Of a DNA stretch of 64,000 bases, positions 43,309 to 52,600 are shown piece by piece (within the stretch, counting starts at the first letter, position 1; every line of letters starts with the position of its first letter). Source of the stretch: Clostridia bacterium (GTDB lineage Bacteria > Bacillota > Clostridia > Oscillospirales > Acutalibacteraceae). The DNA lies in contig JAFWAC010000034.1 in the NCBI GenBank assembly GCA_017507805.1, forward strand, positions 62,001 through 126,000, read 5' to 3'. The notes beneath the pieces were generated by a model. The model ran no database searches. It was given only the letters and a program-made list of their open reading frames with translations, and was not told where the DNA came from. Both the position numbers and the translations under genes were made by a program.

Positions 43309-44151
43309 ATGTCTGAAACACAAAATAAGGGTTGCTCGGGAAATTGCGGCTCCTGCTCGCAAAGCTGCTCCGACAGAAAAACGCAAAGTCTTATAGAGCC
43401 CACCGCAGAATTCAACAACATCAAGCATGTTATCGGCATCGTAAGCGGTAAGGGCGGAGTTGGTAAGTCTATGGTTACCTCGATGCTCGCTGTACTTTTG
43501 CAAAGAAAAGGCTACAAGGTCGGCATTTTAGATGCTGATATCACCGGCCCTTCCATACCTAAAACCTTTGGTGTTACCGACCGTGCTTTGCAGAATGCAA
43601 TCGGAATTTTGCCTGCAGAAACCAAAACAGGCATTAAGGTTATGTCGATTAACCTTATGCTTGAGGAAAACGATTCACCTGTTGTTTGGCGCGGTCCGGT
43701 TATTGCAGGGGCTGTAAAGCAGTTCTGGCACGATACAATATGGGGTGATTTGGATTACCTGCTTATCGATTGTCCCCCCGGAACAGGTGATGTTCCGCTG
43801 ACCGTTTTCCAAAGCATACCGCTTGACGGAACAGTTATCGTTACCTCTCCGCAGGACTTGGTTTCTCTTATCGTTAAAAAGGCTTACAATATGGCACAGC
43901 TTATGAAAATCCCCGTGTACGGAATAGTCGAAAATATGAGCTATGTTGTCTGCCCCGATTGCGGAAAAAGCTTTAACATTTTCGGTTCGGGCAGTGAAAG
44001 CATTGCCGAGGAGCTGGGTATTCCTCTCTTGGGCAAAATGCCGATCGATGTTTCTTTGGCGCAAATGGTTGACAATGGCGAATTTGAGCGTTTCGAGTGT
44101 GACTATCTCGTATCTGCGGCAGAAAAAATAATAGAAAATACAAACAGTTAA
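43309..44151 (+). CDS. mrp: Mrp/NBP35-family iron-sulfur carrier ATPase
   Basis: 280 residues. P-loop NTPase for Fe-S cluster delivery. An N-terminal Cys-rich stretch (CSGNCGSCSQSCSD) replaces the longer domain seen in some relatives. GKGGVGKSMVTSML at about 49-62 is the deviant Walker A; LLIDCPPGTGD is Walker B; the CxxC (VCPDCGKSF) near the C-terminus binds the bridging cluster between two subunits. It starts 33 bp after the TIR gene with AAAGGAGATTTTTCAAA. It could be read through from the defence-like operon, but it is a housekeeping function and sits before PFOR, a heavy Fe-S user. Ends at a hairpin terminator. Confidence 0.92.
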   Translation: MSETQNKGCSGNCGSCSQSCSDRKTQSLIEPTAEFNNIKHVIGIVSGKGGVGKSMVTSMLAVLLQRKGYKVGILDADITGPSIPKTFGVTDRALQNAIGILPAETKTGIKVMSINLMLEENDSPVVWRGPVIAGAVKQFWHDTIWGDLDYLLIDCPPGTGDVPLTVFQSIPLDGTVIVTSPQDLVSLIVKKAYNMAQLMKIPVYGIVENMSYVVCPDCGKSFNIFGSGSESIAEELGIPLLGKMPIDVSLAQMVDNGEFERFECDYLVSAAEKIIENTNS

Positions 44152-44156
44152 ACTGT

Positions 44157-44193
44157 AAAAAATCGGGTGTGCATTATTTGCTCCCGATTTTTT
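44157..44193 (+). terminator. Rho-independent terminator after mrp
   Basis: Stem AAAATCGGG with CCCGATTTT around a 15-base loop, followed by TTTTTTC. Ends the plus-strand run that starts at the CARF promoter. Confidence 0.88.
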
Positions 44194-44309
44194 CATTTCC
44201 AAAATTCACCCGATTTATGACATTAAAATGCAATATGTAAAAAATTGTCCAAAAAAGCAATACCGTGACGCATATATATTATATTTGATAACAATTTTAA
44301 AGAAATTTA

Positions 44310-44338
44310 TTTACAAAAATTAAAAAAGGTGTTATTAT
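44310..44338 (+). promoter_or_regulatory. Promoter of PFOR gene
   Basis: TTTACA and TATTAT boxes with a 17-bp spacer. The leader to the GTG start at 44402 is about 60 bases and contains AGGAGG. Confidence 0.65.
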
Positions 44339-44401
44339 AGTATTCGTATGAGAATGTTTAAATTATTTATTCTCACAAATTATTTTTAGGAGGAATTTCA
44401 G

Positions 44402-47400
44402 GTGTCCAGAAAATTTAAAACGATGGACGGTAACAACGCTGCGGCTCATGTTTCCTATGCGTTTACCGAAGTAGCCGGTATTTATCCGATTACACCGTCC
44501 AGCCCGATGGCTGACTATGTTGATCAATGGTCTGCCCAAGGCTTAAAAAACATTTTCGGCTCAACCGTTAAGGTTTCCGAAATGCAGTCCGAAGCAGGTG
44601 CTGCAGGTACCGTTCACGGCTCTTTGGCAGCCGGTGCGCTTACCACCACATATACCGCTTCTCAGGGTCTTTTACTTATGATCCCCAATATGTATAAAAT
44701 CGCAGGTGAGCTTTTGCCCTGCGTATTCCATGTTTCTGCCCGTTGTGTAGCTTCACACGCTCTTAACATTTTCGGCGACCATTCAGACGTTTATGCCTGC
44801 CGTCAGACAGGTTTTGCTATGCTCGCCGAAACCAACACCCAAGAGGTTATGGATTTGGGCGCCGTTGCTCACCTTGCAGCAATTAAGGGCCGTGTTCCCT
44901 TCCTCAATTTCTTTGACGGTTTCCGTACCTCACACGAAATCCAGAAAATTCAGGTTTGGGATTTTGACGATCTTAAGGAAATGTGCGATATGGATGCTGT
45001 TGACGCTTTCCGTAAGCGCGCTCTTAACCCCGAGCATCCCGTAATGCGCGGTTCACACGAAAACGGCGATATATTCTTCCAGCACCGTGAGGCTTGCAAC
45101 AAGTATTATGATGCTGTTCCCGCTATCGTTGAGGAATATATGGATAAGGTTAATGCCAAAATCGGCACAGATTATAAGCTCTTTAACTACTACGGCGCAC
45201 CCGATGCAGAGCGTGTTATCGTAGCTATGGGCTCTGTTTGCGATGTTGCCGAGGAGGTTATCGACTATCTGACAGCTGCCGGTGAAAAGGTTGGTCTTAT
45301 AAAGGTTCGCCTTTACCGTCCCTTCTCTGCCGCCAAGTTTGTTGAAGCAATCCCTGCAACTGCAAAGAAAATTGCTGTTCTTGACAGAACTAAGGAACCC
45401 GGTTCTTTGGGCGAGCCCTTGTTCCTTGATGTTGTTGCTGCTCTTGCCGCTACCGGCAGAAAGATTGACACCGTTATCGGCGGTCGTTACGGTCTTGGCT
45501 CTAAGGATACTCCTCCCTCAAGCATTTTTGCTGTTTACAAGGAGCTTGCTAAGGACGAGCCCAAGGCTCAGTTCACACTTGGTATTGTTGACGATGTTAC
45601 CGGTCTTTCTCTTGACGAGGAAGCAGCTCCCAACACCGCAGCAGAAGGCACCATTGAATGTAAGTTCTGGGGTCTCGGCGGTGACGGTACTGTTGGCGCT
45701 AACAAGGACTCTATCAAGATTATCGGTGACCATACCGACAAATATGTTCAGGCATATTTCCAATATGACTCTAAGAAAACCGGCGGTATCACCATTTCTC
45801 ACTTGAGATTTGGCGACAAGCCCATTAAGAGTCCCTACTATATTAATAAGGCTGACTTTGTTGCCTGCCATAACCCCTCTTATGTAATCAAGGGCTACAA
45901 GATGGTCAACGATGTTAAGCCCGGCGGTGTATTCCTTATCAACTGCCAGTGGTCTGCTGAGGAGTTGGACAAGCACATGCCTGCCGAAGCTAAGCAGTAC
46001 ATTGCAAAGAACAACATTCAGCTTTATACCGTTAATGCTATCGACCTTGCTGCACAAATCGGTCTTGGCAAGCGTACCAACACTGTTTTGCAGTCTGCTT
46101 TCTTCTCACTTTCTAAGGTTCTTCCTGCTGAGGAAGCTATCGGCTACATGAAGGAAAAAGCCCAGAAGTTTATGAAGAAGGGTAAAGAAATCGTTGAGAT
46201 GAACGAGAAGGCTATTGATGCCGGTGCTACCGCTTATGTTAAGATTGATGTTCCCGCTGATTGGGCAACCGCTGCTGACGATGCTGCTGCCGCTAAGTCA
46301 GAGGGAGCTGAAAAGCTGGTTAAGATGGTTGACGGTATTATGAAGCCGGTTGGTCTTATGGACGGTGACTCTCTCCCCGTTTCTGCATTTATCGACCATG
46401 CTGACGGTACCTTTGAGCAGGGTGCTTCCGCTTATGAGAAGCGCGGCGTTGCCGTTATGGTTCCTGAGTGGAATAACGAAACCTGTATCGGATGTAACAA
46501 GTGCGCATTTGTTTGTCCTCATGCTACAATCCGTCCCTATGCTTTATCTGCTGACGAAAAGGCAAACGCTCCTGCAGGCATTAAGATTGCAGAAAAAGAA
46601 AAGCTTGTTACCAACAAGGGTTATGCTTATGCTATGACCGTTTCTCCGCTTGACTGTATGGGTTGCGGCGTTTGCGTTGGTGAATGTCCCACCAACTCTC
46701 TTAAGATGGTTTCTCAGGAATCTCAGCTTAAGGAGCAGGAGGTATTTGATTACTGCGTAGCAAATGTAACCGAAAAGGCTGATGTTGCTACCGATGCAAA
46801 TGTTATCTCCTCACAGTTCAAGAAACCCTTGCTCGAGTTCTCGGGCTCCTGCGCAGGCTGTGCTGAGACCGCTTATGCCCGTCTTGTTACACAGCTCTTT
46901 GGCGACAGAATGTATATTTCCAACGCAACAGGCTGTTCGTCCATCTGGGGCGGTCCTGCCGCTACCTCACCCTACACTGTAAATGCAGAGGGTCAGGGTC
47001 CCGCTTGGGCTAACTCCTTGTTCGAGGATAACGCTGAGCACGGCTACGGTATGTATTTAGGTCAAAAGGCTATCCGTGACGGTTTGATTGCAAAGGTTAA
47101 GGAAATGGCTGAGTCTGACAAGGCATCCGCTGAATTCAAGGCTGCTGCTGAGAATTACCTTGCAACCCTTGATGACGGTTCTAAGAACTCTGCCGCTGCT
47201 AAAGTGTTGGTTGCAGAACTTGAAAAGGCTGCTGCCGCAGGCTGTCCCACAGCTCCTGCTGTTCTTGAAAACAAAGAATATCTCGGCAAGAAGTCTGTTT
47301 GGATCTTCGGTGGTGACGGTTGGGCTTACGATATCGGCTTCGGCGGTGTTGACCATGTTCTTGCAACAGGTGACGATGTAAACATCATGGTATTCGATAC

Positions 47401-47950
47401 TGAGGTTTACTCTAATACAGGCGGTCAGGCTTCCAAGGCTTCCAACATCGGTCAGGTTGCTCAGTTTGCCGCCGCAGGTAAGGCTATCAACAAGAAGAGC
47501 CTTGCCGAAATCGCAATGTCCTACGGTTATGTATATGTAGCACAGATTGCTATGGGTGCTGATATGAACCAGACCTTGAAGGCAATCAAGGAGGCTGAGG
47601 CTTACAACGGTCCTTCAATCGTTATCTGCTATGCTCCTTGCGAAATGCATTCTATCAAGGGCGGTATGGTCAACTGCCAGAAGGAAATGAAAAAGGCTGT
47701 TGCTTGCGGCTATTGGGATATGTTCCGTTACAATCCTGCTCTTAAGGCAGAGGGCAAAAACCCCTTCAGCCTTGACAGCAAGCCCGCTACTGCTGATTAC
47801 AAGGAGTTCATCCTTGGCGAAGCTCGTTATGCTTCACTCGTTCGCTCCTTCCCCGAGCGTGCAGAGGTATTGTTCGAGCAGGCCGCAGAGGCTGCAAAGG
47901 CTCGCCGCGCACACCTCGAAAAGCTTGTTGAGCTTTATGGTAAACAGTAA
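44402..47950 (+). CDS. nifJ: Pyruvate:ferredoxin (flavodoxin) oxidoreductase
   Basis: 1182 residues, normal for single-chain PFOR. Converts pyruvate and CoA to acetyl-CoA and CO2 with reduced ferredoxin; a central enzyme of strict anaerobes. Visible: N-terminal pyruvate domain (IYPITPSSPMADYVDQW), SRCVASH-like region, KTGGITISHLRFG, two 4Fe-4S motifs (CIGCNKCAFVCP and CMGCGVCVGECP, about 700 and 760), CSGSCAGCAETAY, and the TPP-Mg site GGDGWAYDIGFGG with NTGGQASKASN. GTG start at 44402 after AGGAGGAATTTCAG. Codon use is markedly biased towards a few codons (GCT, GTT, AAG), as in highly expressed genes. Own promoter and terminator. Confidence 0.97.
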   Translation: MSRKFKTMDGNNAAAHVSYAFTEVAGIYPITPSSPMADYVDQWSAQGLKNIFGSTVKVSEMQSEAGAAGTVHGSLAAGALTTTYTASQGLLLMIPNMYKIAGELLPCVFHVSARCVASHALNIFGDHSDVYACRQTGFAMLAETNTQEVMDLGAVAHLAAIKGRVPFLNFFDGFRTSHEIQKIQVWDFDDLKEMCDMDAVDAFRKRALNPEHPVMRGSHENGDIFFQHREACNKYYDAVPAIVEEYMDKVNAKIGTDYKLFNYYGAPDAERVIVAMGSVCDVAEEVIDYLTAAGEKVGLIKVRLYRPFSAAKFVEAIPATAKKIAVLDRTKEPGSLGEPLFLDVVAALAATGRKIDTVIGGRYGLGSKDTPPSSIFAVYKELAKDEPKAQFTLGIVDDVTGLSLDEEAAPNTAAEGTIECKFWGLGGDGTVGANKDSIKIIGDHTDKYVQAYFQYDSKKTGGITISHLRFGDKPIKSPYYINKADFVACHNPSYVIKGYKMVNDVKPGGVFLINCQWSAEELDKHMPAEAKQYIAKNNIQLYTVNAIDLAAQIGLGKRTNTVLQSAFFSLSKVLPAEEAIGYMKEKAQKFMKKGKEIVEMNEKAIDAGATAYVKIDVPADWATAADDAAAAKSEGAEKLVKMVDGIMKPVGLMDGDSLPVSAFIDHADGTFEQGASAYEKRGVAVMVPEWNNETCIGCNKCAFVCPHATIRPYALSADEKANAPAGIKIAEKEKLVTNKGYAYAMTVSPLDCMGCGVCVGECPTNSLKMVSQESQLKEQEVFDYCVANVTEKADVATDANVISSQFKKPLLEFSGSCAGCAETAYARLVTQLFGDRMYISNATGCSSIWGGPAATSPYTVNAEGQGPAWANSLFEDNAEHGYGMYLGQKAIRDGLIAKVKEMAESDKASAEFKAAAENYLATLDDGSKNSAAAKVLVAELEKAAAAGCPTAPAVLENKEYLGKKSVWIFGGDGWAYDIGFGGVDHVLATGDDVNIMVFDTEVYSNTGGQASKASNIGQVAQFAAAGKAINKKSLAEIAMSYGYVYVAQIAMGADMNQTLKAIKEAEAYNGPSIVICYAPCEMHSIKGGMVNCQKEMKKAVACGYWDMFRYNPALKAEGKNPFSLDSKPATADYKEFILGEARYASLVRSFPERAEVLFEQAAEAAKARRAHLEKLVELYGKQ

Positions 47951-47973
47951 TATCAAAACATTAACTGTTTTAA

Positions 47974-48002
47974 AACTCCCTCCCTCGCGGAGGGAGTTTT
48001 TT
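47974..48002 (+). terminator. Rho-independent terminator after PFOR gene
   Basis: Ten-base-pair stem AACTCCCTCC with GGAGGGAGTT, five-base loop, then a T-run. Lies 24 bp after the stop. Confidence 0.93.
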
Positions 48003-48065
48003 AATCAGCTTATACCGCAAAACACCCGATTTTTCCTTAAATATTAAAACCTTTGCGAAAATTAC

Positions 48066-48094
48066 TTGAAAAAATGCGTAGAATGTATTATATT
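48066..48094 (+). promoter_or_regulatory. Promoter of aminotransferase gene
   Basis: TTGAAA, 17-bp spacer, TATATT. About 60 bases before the ATG at 48157. Confidence 0.6.
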
Positions 48095-48156
48095 AATAAG
48101 GTTATAGGATGTTATATCCCTGTTTGTCATTTTATCAGCAGAATGGAGAATTAAAT

Positions 48157-49434
48157 ATGTCTGATTATCTTAAAATGAGCCAAGACGAGCTTGCGGCGGA
48201 ATTTCGTGAGGTTCGCGCCGAATACGAAAGACTGCGTTCCATGCACCTTTCCTTGGATATGTCGCGCGGGAAGCCCGGCTTTGATAATATGGATTTGAGC
48301 GAGAAAATGTTTGATTTGGTCGGCAACGATACCGGCTTTAAAAACATAAGCGGTATTGACTGCCGCAATTACGGCGGTCTTGACGGCTTGAGCGAGCTTA
48401 AAACCCTTTTTGCCAAGCTTTTGGAGCTTGAGCCGGAGCAAATCATTGTAGGCGGAAATTCCTCTCTTAATATGATGTTTGATACCATTGCTCAAGCCAT
48501 GACACACGGTATGGGCGGAGAGCCTTGGGCAAAGCAGGGTAAGCTTAAATTCCTTTGCCCTGTTCCCGGCTATGACCGTCACTTTGCCATAACCGAGTAT
48601 TTCGGCTTTGAGCTTGTGTCTGTGCCCACAAACACAGACGGTCCCGATATGGATGTTGTTGAGGAGCTTGTAAAGGACAGCTCTGTTAAGGGAATTTGGT
48701 GCGTCCCGAAATACTCTAATCCTGAAGGTATAACCTACAGTGATGCTGTCGTTCGCAGAATGGCGCGCCTGAAACCCGCCGCAGGAGATTTCAGAATTTT
48801 CTGGGACAATGCCTATGCTGTGCATGACCTTTATGACGAGGGCGACAAGCTTTTGAATATTTATACCGAGTGTGTAAAGGCGGGTAACCCGGATCTTCCC
48901 ATCATATTCACCTCCACCTCAAAAATCACCTTCCCCGGTGCAGGTGTTGCGGCAGAAGCGGCAAGCCCTAACAATGTTGCACTTTTAAAGGGCAGAATGA
49001 AATTTCAGACTATAGGTCCTGATAAGCTCAATCAGCTTCGCCATGCCCGTATGTTCCGCACAGCGGAAGATGTTTATGCGCACATGAAAAAGCACGCGGA
49101 AATTCTCCGCCCCAAGTTTGAGGCGGTGCTCTGTGAGCTCGAAAAACAGCTTTCGGATAAGGGTATTGCCCATTGGACCAATCCCAAGGGAGGATACTTT
49201 ATAAGCCTTTATGTACCGGAGGGCTGTGCTTCCCGTGTTGAACAGCTTTGTGCAAATGCAGGTATGATACTCACCCCTGCCGGTGCGACCTACCCCTACG
49301 GTCGCGATCCAAAGGATGCCAACCTCAGAATTGCTCCGTCCTATCCATCGGTAGAGGAAATCAAAAAAGCTTCGGCTGTGCTTTGCGTTGCAGTGCGTTA
49401 TGCCGCTTTGGAAAAGCTTTGCGCCGAAATATAA
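48157..49434 (+). CDS. PLP-dependent aspartate aminotransferase-like enzyme
   Basis: 425 residues. Matches the atypical aspartate aminotransferase group of PLP fold-type I enzymes (longer than AspC). Visible: SLDMSRGKPGFDNMD, GGLDGLSELKTLFA, IIVGGNSSLNMMFD, CVPKYSNPEG, FWDNAYAVHDLY, and STSKITFPGAG with the PLP lysine. RIAPSYPS near the C-terminus holds the substrate-carboxylate Arg. The ATG at 48157 has GGAGAATTAAAT before it; the upstream in-frame start at 48109 lacks a site. Stands alone between two terminators. It links pyruvate/oxaloacetate metabolism with amino-acid synthesis. Confidence 0.9.
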   Translation: MSDYLKMSQDELAAEFREVRAEYERLRSMHLSLDMSRGKPGFDNMDLSEKMFDLVGNDTGFKNISGIDCRNYGGLDGLSELKTLFAKLLELEPEQIIVGGNSSLNMMFDTIAQAMTHGMGGEPWAKQGKLKFLCPVPGYDRHFAITEYFGFELVSVPTNTDGPDMDVVEELVKDSSVKGIWCVPKYSNPEGITYSDAVVRRMARLKPAAGDFRIFWDNAYAVHDLYDEGDKLLNIYTECVKAGNPDLPIIFTSTSKITFPGAGVAAEAASPNNVALLKGRMKFQTIGPDKLNQLRHARMFRTAEDVYAHMKKHAEILRPKFEAVLCELEKQLSDKGIAHWTNPKGGYFISLYVPEGCASRVEQLCANAGMILTPAGATYPYGRDPKDANLRIAPSYPSVEEIKKASAVLCVAVRYAALEKLCAEI

Positions 49435-49452
49435 CCTATATTTTTGTTAAAT

Positions 49453-49507
49453 TCAGCCCAAATTAACGGCTTTTCGCAAACAGTCATTGACTTTGGGCTG
49501 ATTTTTA
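49453..49507 (+). terminator. Terminator overlapping the secD promoter
   Basis: TCAGCCCAAA (49453-49462) pairs with TTTGGGCTGA (49492-49501), loop of 29 bases, followed by TTTTT. Its right arm shares bases with the -35 of the secD promoter. Confidence 0.75.
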
Positions 49508-49515
49508 TGTATAAT
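49487..49515 (+). promoter_or_regulatory. Promoter of secDF
   Basis: TTGACT (49487-49492), 17-bp spacer and TATAAT (49510-49515). The -35 lies inside the preceding terminator hairpin. Confidence 0.72.
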
Positions 49516-49575
49516 TAATGAAAGTTGCGTTTTATTGCGCGGCTTACAAGTAACACAAATTTGGAGGATTTGCCA

Positions 49576-50952
49576 ATGAAGTCCAAAAGAACAGGCAAGC
49601 CGGTATTTTTTGTGGTTTTCATTCTGATTTTGGCGCTCACATATACCGCCTTTTTCGGTGTTGAAAACTACTACGGCGATACAAGAAATGTTTATATCAA
49701 GGGTGCTAACGATATCCGTTGGGGTATTGACATCCGCGGCGGTGTTGAAGCAGTTTTCTCACCTGATAAAGCCGATGTCGATATAACCTCGGACGATATG
49801 GATGCCGCTAAAGCAATTATTGAAACCCGCCTTGTAAACAAAAACATAACCGATTATGAGGTTTATACCGATGATAGCAATCATCAAATCATCGTTCGCT
49901 TCCCTTGGGCAGCCGATGAAAGCGATTTTGACGCTGCTGCTGCAGTTCAGGAATTAGGCGAAACCGCGTTGCTTTCATTCTGCCGTAAGGAAGACAGCAA
50001 GGATGTTATCCTGAGTGGCGCAAAGGACATTGAGAGCGCTCAGCCGGGTGTTGACGAAAACGGTAACTATGTAGTTTATCTTTATTTTACCGATGCCGGT
50101 ACATCTAAATTCGCCACCGCCACCAAGGAGCTGGTCGGCTCATCCATTTCTATTTGGATGGACGAAACAATGCTTTCTGCTCCCACAGTCAACGAAGCAA
50201 TCACCGGCGGTCAGGCATACATAACAGGAATGGCAGATGCAGATGCCGCAAAGGAGCTTGCAGATAAAATCAATGCCGGCTCTCTCCCATTTGCTTTGAC
50301 CGTTGATGACAGCAAGCTTCAGATAATTTCTCCCACACTCGGCTCTGATGCTTTGAGCGTAATGGTTATTGCAGGCGCGATTGCTTTCGGTCTTGTTTGC
50401 TTGCTTATGATATTGCGTTACCGCTTAAACGGCGTAATCGCTTCCATAGCACTTTTAGGTCAGCTTGCCGGCTCAATTGCCTGCATTTCGGGCTTTTTCC
50501 CGAATGCTGACAGCTTCACCCTCACCATCCCCGGTATTGCAGGTATCATTCTTTCTGTCGGTGTTGGTGTTGACTGTAATGTTATCGCCGCAGAGCGAAT
50601 TCGTGATGAGTTCAAAAAGGGCAAGACGATTGACGGCGCGATAGACAGCGGCTTCAAGAACAGTCTTAACGCTATTATAGACGGTAATGTTACCATTATT
50701 ATCGTATCCTTCGTGCTTATGGGCGCATTCGGCACACCCGACAGTCTTATAGCAAAGATTTTCTCACCCATCATGTCGCTTTTGGGCTCCTCAATAACAG
50801 GCTCTGTTTATTCCTTCGGATACACCCTGTTAGTTGGTGTTATATTCAACCTGATTATGGGTGTTGTTGCTTCTAAGCTTATGTTAAAGAGCATTTCTCA
50901 GCTCAAATTCTTGAGAAAACCCTGGCTTTACGGAGGTAACAAAAATGCGTGA
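49576..50952 (+). CDS. secD: Protein translocase subunit SecD
   Basis: 458 residues. Membrane component of the Sec export machine that uses proton motive force to complete translocation. N-terminal membrane segment (about 11-31), the periplasm-facing P1 domain with RWGIDIRGGVEAVF (D1 motif), GADISDAQ-type region changed to ATEELVGSSISI, and five C-terminal membrane segments, with D5 GVGVDCNVIAAERIRDE and TIDGAIDSGFKNSLNAIIDGN. ATG at 49576 after GGAGGATTTGCCA; upstream extension to 49525 is unlikely. Overlaps secF by 8 bp. Confidence 0.96.
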   Translation: MKSKRTGKPVFFVVFILILALTYTAFFGVENYYGDTRNVYIKGANDIRWGIDIRGGVEAVFSPDKADVDITSDDMDAAKAIIETRLVNKNITDYEVYTDDSNHQIIVRFPWAADESDFDAAAAVQELGETALLSFCRKEDSKDVILSGAKDIESAQPGVDENGNYVVYLYFTDAGTSKFATATKELVGSSISIWMDETMLSAPTVNEAITGGQAYITGMADADAAKELADKINAGSLPFALTVDDSKLQIISPTLGSDALSVMVIAGAIAFGLVCLLMILRYRLNGVIASIALLGQLAGSIACISGFFPNADSFTLTIPGIAGIILSVGVGVDCNVIAAERIRDEFKKGKTIDGAIDSGFKNSLNAIIDGNVTIIIVSFVLMGAFGTPDSLIAKIFSPIMSLLGSSITGSVYSFGYTLLVGVIFNLIMGVVASKLMLKSISQLKFLRKPWLYGGNKNA

Positions 50953-51877
50953 GTTCAACATTGATTTTAATAAAACCCTTAAAAAGGTTCTTATTGTTTA
51001 TTTCGTGATTTTCCTTGCAGGTATTGTTGCCGCGTTTGTTATGGGCATTAGTCTTGACATCAATTTTAGCGGCGGTACAAAAATTTCCTATTCTTATTCG
51101 GATGAAATTGCCGATAAGGATATTGAGGCTGTCGTTAAGGAAACCATTGATAACAGCTTCACCATAAGTAAGAGTACCGCTTTGGCCGGTGATACCCAAA
51201 CCTTTGAAATTTCTCTTGTCGGTAAGGATGCCCTTTCTGCAGAGGATCAGGAGGCCTTAACCGCCGCCCTCACAAAGAAATTTGAGGATAATAAAATCGA
51301 GCTTTACAATTCGACTTCGGTCAGCCCCTCAATTGCGGGCACCTTCTTTGCAAAAAGCCTTGTGGCTGTTCTTATTACTGCAATCGGTGTTGTAATCTAT
51401 GTAGGTATCCGTTTCAGAAAAATCGGAGGTATCTCAGCAGCGCTTACCGCACTTGTTGCGCTTGTTTTCGATGTTTTAATAACCTTTTTCGTGTGCGTAT
51501 TTTTCAGATTGCAAATCGACCTCAATTATATTGCAGTTGTGCTCACAATTTTGGGTTACTCACTTAACGATACAATCGTTATCTATGACCGCATCCGCGA
51601 AAATGATAAGCTTAACCCCGACATGGAAATCGGCGAGCTTGTTAATATCAGCATAAACAAGGTTATGATAAGAAATATTGTAACCTCTGTGACCACATGC
51701 CTTGCTGTTATTACCATTATTGTGGTTTCTGAGCTTTTTGGTCTCACATCACTGAGAACCTTTGCAATCCCGATGGCATTCGGTTTGGTTTCGGGCGGTA
51801 TTTCCTCCCTCTTTATTTCAGCACCCCTTTGGGTTATCTGGAAAAAGCACAGAGCCACAAAAAAAGCAAAGGCTTAA
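50945..51877 (+). CDS. secF: Protein translocase subunit SecF
   Basis: 310 residues, six membrane segments. Partner of SecD. Seen: SLDINFSGGTKISYSY (D1-like), SPSIAGTFFAKSL, YVGIRFRKIGGISA, and D5-like GYSLNDTIVIYDRIRENDKL followed by SINKVMIRNIVTSVTTC. Starts 8 bp inside secD with ACGGAGGTAACAAAA. The transcript ends at the hairpin at 51898-51926. Confidence 0.96.
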   Translation: MREFNIDFNKTLKKVLIVYFVIFLAGIVAAFVMGISLDINFSGGTKISYSYSDEIADKDIEAVVKETIDNSFTISKSTALAGDTQTFEISLVGKDALSAEDQEALTAALTKKFEDNKIELYNSTSVSPSIAGTFFAKSLVAVLITAIGVVIYVGIRFRKIGGISAALTALVALVFDVLITFFVCVFFRLQIDLNYIAVVLTILGYSLNDTIVIYDRIRENDKLNPDMEIGELVNISINKVMIRNIVTSVTTCLAVITIIVVSELFGLTSLRTFAIPMAFGLVSGGISSLFISAPLWVIWKKHRATKKAKA

Positions 51878-51897
51878 TAAATTTAATTCAAGTAAAA

Positions 51898-51934
51898 ACA
51901 AGCAACCGTTTTTAGCGGTTGCTTGTTTGTTTTT
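51898..51934. terminator. Bidirectional terminator between secF and yfbR-like gene
   Basis: ACAAGCAACCG pairs with CGGTTGCTTGT (11 bp), loop TTTTTAG, then T-rich TTGTTTTTT on the plus strand. Convergent ends of secF and the HD-domain gene flank it. Confidence 0.93.
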
Positions 51935-51942
51935 TCTGCATA

Positions 51943-52518
51943 TTACCCTTTTTGCTCGTCCAAAGAAAGGGTGAAGCTTGGCAAAAATTCATCAACAAAA
52001 ATATCTGCCTCGGGCACCGACATATCCTTTAAAGCCTGCCTCAGGGTCCTTTCTGCAACGGAAAACTCGCGGTTACCCATATTAAGCTCCTCGGTGCATT
52101 TGATAATGGCAGAAATTTTATCCGCCGCCTTCACAAGCTCTGAAATTTCCCTTTCGGGGGAATATATTTTCTCAAAATCGTTCTTGAAATCATCAGGCAA
52201 CATATTAATGAGCTGTTTTTCTGCCACTTCCTCTATCTGCTTATATGCCCTTTTAATTTCACCGTTATAATATTTTATCGGTGTGGGCATATCACCTGTG
52301 ATAATTTCGGCTGTATCGTGATACATTGCCACCGTTGCGGCAAGATTTGTATCATAGCTTTTACCCAATCGCTTGTTGCCTATAATAGCCAGCGCGTGGG
52401 CAATCTGTGCCACCTCAAGCGAATGCTCGCTCAGATTTTCTCTGCGGGTATTTCTCATAAGCCCCCAACGGTAAATATTTTTCATTCGGGACATCATAGC
52501 ATAAAAATGATTTTGCAA
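51943..52518 (-). CDS. yfbR: HD-domain 5'-deoxynucleotidase (YfbR-like)
   Basis: 191 residues. Removes phosphate from deoxynucleoside 5'-monophosphates in E. coli YfbR. The match is strong: RWGLMRNTRRENLSEHSLEV with the HD-family His, AMYHDTAEIITGDMPTPIKY (His-Asp pair and the substrate loop), AEELNMGN-like Glu-rich helix, and the end FLPSFTLSLDE. I choose TTG at 52518: AAAGGATGTGAACATT is well placed, and the protein then begins QNHFYAMMSRMK, aligning to the known start. A GTG at 52527 is possible but too close to the site. Divergent from yfhO. Confidence 0.9.
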   Translation of the reverse strand: MQNHFYAMMSRMKNIYRWGLMRNTRRENLSEHSLEVAQIAHALAIIGNKRLGKSYDTNLAATVAMYHDTAEIITGDMPTPIKYYNGEIKRAYKQIEEVAEKQLINMLPDDFKNDFEKIYSPEREISELVKAADKISAIIKCTEELNMGNREFSVAERTLRQALKDMSVPEADIFVDEFLPSFTLSLDEQKG

Positions 52519-52538
52519 AATGTTCACATCCTTTTCTA

Positions 52539-52567
52539 TTGAATATTATAACATTTATTGGTATAAT
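52539..52567 (+). promoter_or_regulatory. Promoter of YfhO-family gene
   Basis: TTGAAT, 17-bp spacer and TATAAT. The ATG at 52601 is 33 bp further on. Confidence 0.75.
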
Positions 52568-52600
52568 ATCAATATAGATTTGAAAAAAGGTGGAACAAAA

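Noticed and set aside
43675-44202. 175-codon open frame antisense to mrp
   Set aside because: Begins downstream of the terminator hairpin and overlaps a certain gene; no family resemblance.
45518-46057. Long open frame antisense to the PFOR gene
   Set aside because: Mirror frame produced by the strong codon bias of the PFOR gene; no start signal or recognisable protein.
48151-48825. 224-codon open frame antisense to the aminotransferase gene
   Set aside because: Shadow of a confidently assigned gene, no ribosome site.
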